Source: Hydractinia symbiolongicarpus (Eukaryota > Cnidaria > Hydrozoa > Anthoathecata > Hydractiniidae). Taken from it: a DNA stretch of 64,000 bases. Below, piece by piece: positions 18,421 through 27,809 of this stretch (positions within the stretch are counted from its first letter, which is position 1; each line of letters begins with the position of its first letter). The notes beneath the pieces are model-generated. The model saw only the letters and a list, made by a program, of their open reading frames with translations, was not told the DNA's origin and made no database searches. The translations under genes and the position numbers were made by a program. The stretch is taken from the NCBI RefSeq assembly GCF_029227915.1, contig NC_079876.1, positions 15,686,001-15,750,000 of the forward strand, in the 5' to 3' direction.

Positions 18421-19220
18421 GGTGGCAGTAATCCTTTTATTTTTTACATAATTAGTTACCAAAAATTGTTTACAGACTATATATTCATTTTTTTTTCTGT
18501 TATAACACACTTGTCACGATTTTATAGCTAAAATACTATATCTTTCACCAAAAATATTTAGCCTCAACAATTCCTCTTTAAAATAAAATTCATGAATAAT
18601 TAATTAGTTCTGTCGAATATAGTTTAAGTCTATGAGCTTGCACAGAAAGAAATGACGTAATTATTAAAGAGAAAGGTTAATAACAACAAAGAAGCGCATT
18701 ATGTATAAATTTAAGACGGTCTTCATTATGCTACAATGCACAAGTTTTAACTTTCAATAGCATTTTTGTTTTACTTTAAAATTTTCAGACATACTTGGTG
18801 AACCATGCAGCCATGATACAGTGTGCGGAAATCTTTTTATTCGTAATATTTTTCATTTAACAGTGTTCGATGCAGCAGGGGATGCTAATAAAGAATCTTT
18901 TGAAAAAAACAAAAGGTTATTGTTAAAAAAATAAGAATAAACAAAAAATCCACACACCGTTTTAACAGCGTTAACCCAAGGTTCATTTAAAACCAGAAGC
19001 TGATCAAAAATAACGAGATTGTATAAAAGTTGGAGTTCGTAGAAGCCGATTTTTTTCTTATGATACTTTTTTAAATAGAAATTTCTGCTGACTCAGCAAT
19101 TTTAGTGTAAGTTAAAATCATTTTATTATGTATTAAGGCCTATATTTTCAGGAAATAGTAAAAAGAAACACTGAGTAAATAATTCACCTATTTGGACAGC
19201 TAAAAAGGGTTACTGCCACC
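18421..19220. mobile_element. TTAA-flanked non-autonomous element, 800 bp (piggyBac-like MITE)
   Basis: Inverted ends GGTGGCAGTAATCC...(left) and GGTTACTGCCACC (right) sit exactly between TTAA at 18417-18420 and TTAA at 19221-19224. TTAA duplications are the hallmark of piggyBac-type transposons. No transposase frame is present. The superfamily is inferred from the target site only. Confidence 0.8.
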
Positions 19221-19224
19221 TTAA

Positions 19225-20345
19225 ATCAATGATAAAATGTCTGTTCTGCCTGTAAGTGCAATGTTGCAGACTTGCTTTATCTGTGCTTCGTCGGCGTTCA
19301 CCTCCGCATTAGTGAAGAACCGCATGGCTGGATTTCTTGTGTAAGACCTGGTTACCAACAACAAAGTAACCAGGCAAAAGATTCATGTATACGTAGTTCT
19401 ATTATCTAAGTCAGGAGTCGGTGAATTAGCTAAGATGTTTAGGTTGGCTATGAATAGGCTTGCTCTTGGATTAAAAGGACAAGGATTATTCAATAATTTT
19501 GAGATTTAAAAATGTCCGAAAAAAGTTCGAAACGAGGTACGGATATGTCCGACCGAACTCGAAATGCGGCAGACATTTTGTCTGACGAGTCTTCAAAAAT
19601 TATTTTAAGGCCTGCCATCGCACGCTACAAAATGGATTTTATAGATTGATTTTCAAAACTCTATATTTATTTTTTAGGCGTGCGATTAATCACATGCCTG
19701 AAATGATTTAGGCGTGTGCCAAGGTGTACATGTGCAATCCACGCCTCTCCTGAAAAAGCCTGCTAGTGTATTTTCACCATATGTAATAACCATAATGAAG
19801 GAGGGTGTTATAACAATAATAAAACTGCCTGTTTTTCTATTTTTATTATAATTATTTTAGCGAAAGATAATCCCACTACATAGCTACAATTTCAGCAGAT
19901 TATTTTTGTTATAAATTCCATAAAAAAATTAAAATTAAATATTGGATTTTACAATTATTCACATTTATTTCTTCATTTTGAAAAAACAAATCATTTAGAT
20001 GTTATATTGAATTCTTTTCATCCGTAAAAATTTATTTAATCATGTTGGCAATTTTTTTGCCAACGTGTTTGAATCTTTTTTTAAAAACATGTCGGCAAAT
20101 GCCAAGTGAATTTAGGGGGCACTGACATGATTTCACCACCCAATGCCCAGGACTATTTTATCAATTGCTGTTAAAAATATTACGAAATGTTAAACTTCTG
20201 GATAATATATATTCTTTTATTTCCTTCTTTTTACTAGCTACTTTAAAGCAACAGGTGGGCATTCATAATACCAAAAAAAAACACAAAAAATTGGCACATG
20301 CAACTACGCTTTTCCTGTTGCTGTAATTCATTTTATTAAAAACAA
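19225..20345. other. Intergenic stretch, nothing recognised
   Basis: AT-rich without supported exons or clear element ends. Confidence 0.55.
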
Positions 20346-20790
20346 CTAGTTGATAAGGCCTGTGGAAAAATCCACTTAGGTAGAAGAACAATGGAAAAAA
20401 CAAGTTTTTTAGGTTTTACTGATGTCAGCAGTGGATATACAAAAAAAATTGAAATGCTGATCAAGAAAATGTATAGGGTCATGTGCTTTTAAGGCATGGT
20501 TACAAAGATATTGCGGTTTAAAGATTTTTTGATGACGTCATTAACTGGTTTATTCCGAAACAGGTGAGTTGACCCAGCATTAAAAAATTGGTGTAATTTT
20601 TGTCTCAGGTGGTCCCTAGTTACCCACGCAGGAGATGATGTCAGGTAATTCCAACTATTTCCAAGCTATTTAGCCTTAAAATTAAAAGCACAATGCAATG
20701 ACTTTACTATTCCTATTAAATTATTTGATGTCAGTCTAAATGTAACGTCTGGGCTGTTAACAAATAGATATACTTTTCTTAGAGATTGCT
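20346..20790 (-). mobile_element. Helitron-like element of the 600-bp type, minus orientation
   Basis: Read on the minus strand it ends at 20346 with GTGGATTTTTCCACAGGCC, then TTATCAA and CTAG, almost identical to the end at 46225-46254. Interior blocks (GCATTGTGCTTTTAATTTTA-like, GGAAATAGTTGGAATTAC-like, GACGTCATCAAAAAATC) are shared with the tandem copies at 45672-46858. The 5' end is lost near 20790. Confidence 0.65.
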
Positions 20791-21361
20791 AAGAAAATTC
20801 CAGCAACATTAAAAAAAAAAACACGATGGAGTGCTTTAAAATTATTTGGAATTTTTTTATTATCTTTCAAATTCTTTCCTCCCTACAAACATTTGTAACT
20901 AGCTAGACCTGGAAATCGTTAGCTTGTTGTTAGAGCACTCGGCTTAACTTTGTAACAAACGTTTTAAAATCACCGTTGCGGTCCCTGAAGGGTATTTTCC
21001 TTGAATTTAGTGAGGCTAACCACATTAAGACTTTTTAGATATTCTTTATGGGTTATTAACGAAAATAAAGATAATGTTTTACTATCTTAACAGCAATTTA
21101 AACGTACAGGAGATTTTAATCTTCAAAAATGACTAGCACAAAGCTTAATCCTGACAAAGATATATTACTGTAATACCATCTTCACTAATTTACTAAAATT
21201 TGAAACGTTTACAAAAGCTACAAATATCTTAAGCAAATTTCGTTTGCCGTTAATGTTGCAATGATCTGACACTATCTTTTTTGCATGTAACTGAACGATC
21301 GTTACAAACAAATATTATGAAAACAAATTAATCGAACCAGTTGGTTTTCGCAAGGACTAAA
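20791..21361. other. Intergenic stretch, nothing firm
   Basis: A faint tRNA-like segment near 20930 was judged too weak to annotate. No exon is recognised. Confidence 0.5.
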
Positions 21362-21522
21362 CTGGAGAAAAAAACGATGTTTTTTGGCGCGTTTCGTTAT
21401 GTATTCTTACGCTTCATTTAAGTTTATACTGTATAATTTTTCCACTTGTAATTATTGGTTATTCTTGAAAATGAGTGTTACAACCAAACGCGTCGAAAAA
21501 AAATGTCATTTTTTTCTCCAGA
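21362..21522. repeat. Imperfect inverted repeat, about 160 bp
   Basis: CTGGAGAAAAAAACGATG at 21362 is mirrored by CATTTTTTTCTCCAG ending at 21522, with CGCG on both inner flanks. It could be a small foldback MITE inserted at the edge of the LINE fragment that follows. Confidence 0.5.
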
Positions 21523-21702
21523 ACAAATTTAATTGAGACAAACAATATTGAGAGTACTTTCGGCCACACTGCTGCCCTCCACTTTAACGACCTTCCGTCC
21601 CAACTTCGGCAAGTGGGAAGCTATAATAAATTAACAAACCTAACGAAAAAATACTTTTCTGATAAGGCAACAGCCAGACTTTTAAGTTGTTCTGATTTTT
21701 AA
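21523..21702 (+). pseudogene. Non-LTR retrotransposon 3' coding fragment
   Basis: The reading frame ends in ESTFGHTAALHFNDLPSQLR followed by LTKKYFSDKA and a stop at 21700-21702. This resembles the C-terminal end of many LINE ORF2 proteins (a 'W/FNDLP..LR' block followed by a K-rich helix). No reverse transcriptase precedes it, so it is a 5'-truncated copy. Confidence 0.4.
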
Positions 21703-22615
21703 TTTATTTGTCTTTTTATCTTAGCCTTATTTCGACTTGTCAGTTTTTGTTTTTTTTTCTCACTCAATTGCTCGATTTTGATTACTTTTACTATACTTTT
21801 TGATTAATTATTGCGTTTTTTTCTTCTTTTTTCTTGTTTATTCACTTGTTTTATTTATTTATTTGATTTCTTTTGTGACGCTTTAATTTATTCCTCAATT
21901 TGCATAATGCAGACTACCAAGCCTTCTTTAGCTTTAATCAATTATAATGGTTCATTTATCCTAATGCCCTTCAATACGTTTTTACAACTTAAAACTTTTG
22001 TATAATTATTTGACTGCTTCTTTCATCAATGTTCCTTTTTCTCATGTTCATTTTGTTTTTATTTCTGATTGAATTTATCGTTTGTACATTCATTTATTTT
22101 ACGCATTTCAGCATTAAGAACTATTTTTTGGCTTTTTTGCCATTTTAGGTCAAGTCGGCATACTCTAGGACTGTAAGTCCAAAAAGACAGGTAAAATATG
22201 TAGCTACATCTATTTATCACTGAACCTTTTGAGACAGCTATAAAAAAGAGCAGTAGTTATAGATAACTACACTCAATAATCATGCAGGGAGAAATCAATG
22301 ATGTTAGTCCATATATAAATTATAAGTAAGTTTACTTACTGATTTTGTGCCATATTATTTAATTCAATCTTTCACTGCCACGACACCAAAATGATTTTTA
22401 TGAAAAGTGAAAGCCAAGCTACAATGTTGGTTTGGTAATTTTGCTGATTCAAGATAGCAGTTGTGACGCATGCGCAATAAAATTCTTCTCGAACCTTCAG
22501 AGAGGGCGCGGGATTTTAATTTTCGGGTATCCAGCGAAAAATACGTCGACTAGAGAACACATTAAAGTATGCACATGGCATTGAAAGCCAAGTAACGAAA
22601 GCCAAGCCTAAAACT
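21703..22615. other. Pyrimidine-rich intergenic stretch
   Basis: Very T-rich, may include the 3' tail of the LINE fragment. No gene is recognised. The last six bases (AAAACT, 22610-22615) form the left target duplication of the next element. Confidence 0.5.
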
Positions 22616-22836
22616 TACGGTGGTCCACAAATGTCAAAGCACAAATCTACCCAACGGCACAAAAAAACTCCCCGGCACAAAAAAATGCCACGGCACAAAA
22701 AAAATATGTCCACAACTTATAAAAATATATCACGGCAAAAAAAAGGAACGGCACAAAGAAAAGTTACGGCACAAAAAATTGCCACGGTACAAAGAAAAAA
22801 CCCTCCGAAGGAGAGCACAAATTTGTTCTTATTTAT

Positions 22837-23640
22837 TTATTTATCGAGATTTTTATGTTGTATACAGAGTATTTTGATTAGTTTGAGCCGTAACGTAATC
22901 GAAATACTCTGTATACACGTCATGTTCGTTTTTTTGTACTGTGTGGCTCCATACGTATTGAATATTCCTGTTGTTGACAGAAACCTTTTGATCTTGCCCT
23001 CCAATCTTTCTCGCAAAAAAAATATGGAATCAGGACGCCCCGCTACACCCTCGTGTTTTGAATTACGTATGTAATGCGTATTCCAGTGCTTAACTATATT
23101 ATCTAAATCATTTTGAATTATTCCAAAAAAGCAGTAGCACAACAATTGTTTATCCAGTTCACGCGTAAGATCAATAACGCCTTGCGATTCTAAATCTTTA
23201 AAAAAGTTTCGCCACCAAGAGGATCTGTTTTGCTAAAATAAGACCACCATGATTCTATCCTTTGATTTCTTGTAGACGGTGGATAGCGATGAGCGTCAGG
23301 GTTGTCATGAAAAAAAGCTTGGATAGTAGCCGTTATTTTATTTTCAGTTCCTAAGTCAGTGATTAACTCCATTGTACAACCATCTGTTTCTGTTATTGCA
23401 TTTAGGTACATGGAAGCTATACGATCTGGTGATTTGTTTGTTCTAGTCACGCGTAACCACATAATCTTACGGCTAAATCCATCAATACATCCATGTATTT
23501 ATCATACCCATCAATATGCCATGCATAGTTAGGTCCTGGATTTCTGTAAAGCCTTCTGCGCAGTTTCCGAGCCAGTCTCACAACACCAACAGGATCCAAT
23601 TCTTTTAACAAAGATTGTACTATATTTCTGGTTTTTTTTG
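22837..23640 (-). pseudogene. Integrase-like DDE transposase of transposon 1, frameshifted
   Basis: In minus-strand order the fragments are: a basic stretch RKLRRRLYRNPGPNYAWHIDGYDK holding the first catalytic Asp; then, after a frameshift near 23490, GCIDGFSRKIMWLRVTRTN; then TDLGTENKIT with the second Asp; then NQRIESWW with the Glu, 33 residues after that Asp; then, after a second frameshift near 23205, a C-terminal block with VKHWNTHYIR and GRPDSIFF. The order and spacing match rve-type integrase cores. The N-terminal part is missing and two frameshifts are visible, so it cannot make an active enzyme. The same HWN...GRPD block occurs in transposon 2. Confidence 0.75.
22857..22917. repeat. 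Hairpin with about 21-bp arms inside transposon 1
   Basis: GTATACAGAGTATTTTGATTA is mirrored by TAATCGAAATACTCTGTATAC with a single mismatch and a loop of about 19 bases. It lies at the end of the broken transposase frame. Confidence 0.8.
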
Positions 23641-24263
23641 TGCCGTGAATTTTTTTTGTGCTGTGGGTTTTTTTTTTGTGCCCTGGTGCATTTTTATACG
23701 TTGTGGATATTATTTTTTTGTGCCATGGAGTTTTTTTTGTGCCGTGGAGTATTTTTTTGTGCCGTGGAGTTTTTTTGTGCCGTGGGGTAGATTTGTGCCG
23801 TGATACTTGTGGGTCACCGTAAAAACTAGCATAGACGGGTTCTGAGGAGTTTATTTAAATTTTGGTTAAATATTTTTGTTACAAGAAAACCGGTGTACGA
23901 AGTGTTGTCTAGCTTTCTGTAAGCTAAAATCCCTAAAAATATTTAACTTCCTCTTTGCAAGTGAAACAAGTTGAACGTAATTTTATTAAAAATCCACTTT
24001 GTACTACCATCACTTCATATCAAGGGAGACAGCAAAAAATGAAATTTTCTATCAGAGAAATTTTTCCCGCTTTAAAAAAAAACCTTCCAAACTACCAACA
24101 ACTACATCCGAAGATGTCAAATACCAACAGACAACTCACAATCATTACCCAAGAAGGGGGAGGAGGACTATCCATTAACAACAACAACAACAACAAACAA
24201 ACAATAAGACATTTTTTGGCGCTCCAATGTAAATGACAATCGAGTGCTGCAATAAAGATAATG

Positions 24264-24609
24264 TACCTTATCGGTAAAAGAAAGATAGCGAAAAAATTAG
24301 TCGGCAAAATAAAAAATCGGCAAAAATATTAGTCACTTGGGCGAAATTTAGTCACTTTTTGCCTACTAAATTTTTGAATTTAGTCACTAATAGAAAATAA
24401 TTGCGTAAAACTGATAAAAATTAGCAACATGGAAGAAAAAACGGCAAAAAGGCGGTCGAAAAAAAAATTGGATTGGAAAAAAAATGTCGTTAAAAAGTTT
24501 GGTTGCGGGTAATAATAAAAAAATCGGTAAAAAGTTTAGTTGACAAAAATTATTAGTCAACCTAGCTCAAATTTAGTCACTTTTTGCCAACTTTTTTATC
24601 GATAAGGTA
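24264..24609. mobile_element. MITE with TAC...GTA ends, 346 bp
   Basis: Left end TACCTTATCGGTAAAA and right end TTTTATCGATAAGGTA are inverted copies. Between them are repeats of TTAGTCACTTTTTGCC in both orientations, echoing the motif-array ends of its two neighbours. No clear target duplication is seen, and no coding capacity. Confidence 0.65.
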
Positions 24610-25771
24610 GCAATTTCCAAATTTATTTTCTTTGAATGTGCTGCAGCGTATTTTAAAAGAGATTGAATATAATATTTGAAATCTTCCGCCGCGCAAGAAG
24701 AGAATCAAATTAGACCTCCGGGGACTGATAAAAAAGTCTGGGGATGAGGTTGGCATCGGGAAAACGGGCTCAAAATGGAGACAGCACTTTCGTTTTTATA
24801 ACATTGGCTGGGCGAAGTCAAGTGGTCAAAAGGTTGTCTAGGTAATTTAGGTGAATTCCCAGGACCAGATAATGCTAGTGATATTTATTCCATGATTTAG
24901 AGCTACAATATCCTTATGTTCACAATCTCAAGTGGTACGATGGCCCCTATGGCTCACTTCTCTTCTCAATAAAAACACTTCTCTTCTTAGTCAAAACACT
25001 TCTCTTCTTAGTCAAAACACTTCTCTTCTGTATAACAACACTTCTCTTCTGTATAACAACACTTCTCTTCTGTATAAAAACACTTCTCTTCTGTATAAAA
25101 AACTTCTCTACTTTGATACCCAAAGTTCTCTTCCGTTCGAAACACTTCTCTTCTAAGTGCGAAACACTTCTCTTCCCAGTGCGAAACACTTCTCTTCCAT
25201 AAGCTTGAAAATTTCCCAGACTGAATCTGTTCCTTAATATATGAATTTATCCAGATCTTGTTTATGAATAAATGGCACACCCCTGGCCCTGCACATAGGA
25301 AATTTTGAACCCAGTAAAGTTTGCATAAATTCTTACGGGGCATATTAACGTTTCTACAAAATTAGATTTTTCGCGGGAAAAAAAGCGAAATTTCAAGCGA
25401 TATTCTTATACGGTCCCAGAAGCGTAATACGAGATTGCTTTATTTTTATCTAGTTTCCACTAACTTTGAACTTTTATAATTGCGATTCGGCGAAACTAGA
25501 ACGTTTTGCGGCTTACAATTGACCCTACTTTATCCGGGAAAAACATTGATTGTGATGTCTCCTAGGAACAGAACTCGTGGTTTACAAAAACCAAGATATT
25601 TTTTTTGCAGCAATGTTGGGAAAAGAACTTGTGGTTTTGAAAAAACAAGATATATATTTCTAAAATCCAAGTATTTTACATTGTTACAGGTGTTGTATTA
25701 CATATATCTTTTGACTGCATAAATCAAGTCAATATAATAATCAATAGCTTCATGAGCTGTATCTGGCTTAA

Positions 25772-26202
25772 AGATTCCCCACCGCTAAAGATCAAGTTGA
25801 GCTCATATTAAAGATCTTTGAAAGTTGTCTATAAATCTTTTTTTATTTTTTTGAAAAATCTTTATCCGTTTTCGAGATATTTGTCTTAAAAGTAGCGCTA
25901 ATTATGCGAAATTATGACATCATGAGTATACATTGAGCATAATTATGGTAACTAAATAAAAAAATTATGTAAAATGTTCAAAACCCTTCAAAGTGAATGG
26001 CCAGAAAGTCTTTTTAACTCTATATGGCTTTTCAAAAATGTTAAATTAACTCCCTTGCAGACATCATGCATAATTATTGAATTTTCTTAGTCCAAATTCT
26101 AAAGAACCAATCAAGAATTTTTTAAAAAAATGTTTAAATTCCTAGACAACCTTTCAAGCTCTTTCAAATGAGCTCAACTTGATTTTTCACGGGAGGTAAC
26201 CT
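25772..26202. mobile_element. TTAA-flanked MITE, 431 bp, nested in transposon 2
   Basis: TTAA lies at 25768-25771 and 26203-26206. The ends are imperfect inverted repeats for about 70 bp (shared core ATCAAGTTGAGCTCAT). There is no coding capacity. Its insertion just past the transposase stop postdates transposon 2. Confidence 0.78.
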
Positions 26203-26740
26203 TTAAGTTTGGAGAAACCCTCCATTGGAAGAACTGTTTCCGCAAAATTCAGGCTCATTATCGTGATCTGGTACAGATAGTTCGCTAAATTCTTCTAGCT
26301 CAATAAGATCTATAGTTTTTTTTAAAAGACTCGCAACAATATAATTCTGGAACAAAGTACAATGTATCAGGCCTTCCACGGGGAGCAGTAGCACCTTTGC
26401 TTGGTGCTAACAGATGTTGATTCCAACAGATCGCAAATTCATTAAGGTTCTTTCTGATCAAATCCATAAAGCAGTAGCGTACACATTCGGCAATGAGTAC
26501 TTCACCAGCATCTAAAAATCCTAAGTGCAAGTTCCCTAAAAATAACCTCCACCAACTTGGTCTGTCTTTTGAAAGTTGTGACCAAAAAAACTCACTTCTT
26601 TGTTTAGCTGTTGGTGTACCAACAATAAAACTGCCAGTGCCAGCATATTCGTCATTATGCTGAGATCTTAATGCAATCTCAACAGCTTCCAAAATACAGT
26701 TTTCAGTACCAGCATCAGACCTTATTCTTGTTGAAAAAAT
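26203..26740 (-). pseudogene. Integrase-like transposase fragment of transposon 2
   Basis: The minus-strand frame holds RIRSDAGTEN (second catalytic Asp), then TAKQRSEFFWSQL (Glu, about 40 residues later), SKDRPSWWRLFLGN, AICWNQHLL and GRPDTLYFVPEL, ending near 26300. The order is the same as in transposon 1. The half before the second Asp is missing, so the copy is internally deleted. Confidence 0.7.
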
Positions 26741-27324
26741 ATGTCACATGGCGAGGGGACTGGTCCTGTGTAATAAACCTCACAAAAGGTTAAAATTACG
26801 GACCAATGATGTAAAATTGCAGACCAGATTTTAGAATTCAAGTTGTAAAGAGCCACATGCAGAGAAGTGTTAAGTGTAGAAGAGAAGTGTCAAAACACTA
26901 AAGAGAAGTGTCAAAATACAGAAGAGAAGTGTTTCGTTATATAGAAGAGAAGTGTTTTTGATTTGGAAGAGAAGTGAGCCATAGGGGCCATCGTACAAGT
27001 GGTTTGGCTTCTAGTCCTGCTGTGCCATCCATATCTCCATATATCATATCAAGTCATTTCTTTCATTCACTAACAAAACAAAGGGGCTGCTTTAAAAATC
27101 TATTAGCATAAAAGAGGAAGAACTTTTTATGGATTGCATTGTATTTGATAGTGTCATGAAAATTGTATTATCCTTCTAACATTCCAATGTTGAAGTCTCC
27201 TGTCACTCTCTCCCTTCGTAGCCATAGCCATCCTAGCTAGAGAGAGTGATAGAGATGAAAACATGGAATCACAGCCCCGATATTTACTTGCACATGCATC
27301 TAAGTGATTACGTAATGCCCGATG

Positions 27325-27392
27325 CGCGCGCAGAAATGGAGGTAAAAATGTAAACAAACTAAGTGGAAAAGTTACCTCCATTTCTGCGCGCA
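27325..27392. repeat. Hairpin with about 20-bp arms
   Basis: GCGCGCAGAAATGGAGGTAA (ending 27344) is mirrored by TTACCTCCATTTCTGCGCGC (27372-27391), with a loop of about 27 bases. It lies between transposon 2 and the LINE. Confidence 0.85.
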
Positions 27393-27809
27393 CAGGAAAA
27401 ACACAGCACTATGATTGAGTGTATTCCTGTGTGATGTTATTTGTTTAATTTTTGGCAGTAATCTTTTTGATTCTGTCTTTTAGCTGGCTGTGTGACAGGA
27501 AAAAGATGCTAGAATACACCTTTACGATAATTCGGGAAAACTAACACTTCATCGCAGGTTATTTTACGATCAGAGGGAAGGTAAACATCACACTTTTATA
27601 AGAGTTTATTTTCTTGCTGAGTTTTGTTTTTAATAAAAAGTCCCCATAAGTTGTATGTATCTTATAATTATAAACGTTTCCTGATTTGAAAGAAATTGAT
27701 TCAAAAGAAGTTTAACAACTGGAGAAAACACGCTTTTGTCTCTAACAAAAAACATGTTTTTTACCTCCTCTCTTCCGATATTGTAAACGATGGAAAGCCA
27801 TAGGAACAC

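Larger units (their letters stand above)
22616..23821 (-). mobile_element. Cut-and-paste transposon 1 with motif-array ends (IS3EU-like?), 1206 bp
   Basis: The ends are TACGGTGGTCCACAA and TTGTGGGTCACCGTA in inverted orientation, flanked by a perfect 6-bp duplication AAAACT (22610-22615 and 23822-23827). Inside each end lies an array of about seven or eight copies of a short motif (CGGCACAAAAAAA, reversed on the right), which probably binds the transposase. It carries a broken minus-strand transposase with an integrase-type core. TAC...GTA ends and a 6-bp duplication fit the IS3EU superfamily as I recall it; this was not verified. Confidence 0.85.
24936..26995 (-). mobile_element. Cut-and-paste transposon 2 with motif-array ends, 2060 bp including a nested MITE
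   Basis: The ends are TACGATGGCCCCTATGG and CCATAGGGGCCATCGTA, inverted and matching over about 30 bp. They are flanked by the duplication CAAGTGG (24929-24935 and 26996-27002). The left end carries about twelve copies of ACACTTCTCTTCT, the right end about six in reverse. The terminal TACG(A/G)TGG(C/T)CC and the transposase family match transposon 1, but the array motif is completely different. A TTAA MITE (25772-26202) is inserted in it. Confidence 0.85.

Noticed and set aside
20925-20975. tRNA-like segment (TTGTTGTTAGAGCACTCGGC)
   Set aside because: No B box and no closing acceptor stem could be found.
22620-23074. Plus-strand frames with KHKKxPRHKK-like repeats
   Set aside because: They are translations of the terminal motif array of transposon 1.
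24932-25343. Frames with NTSLL or EEKCF repeats
   Set aside because: They are translations of the terminal motif array of transposon 2.
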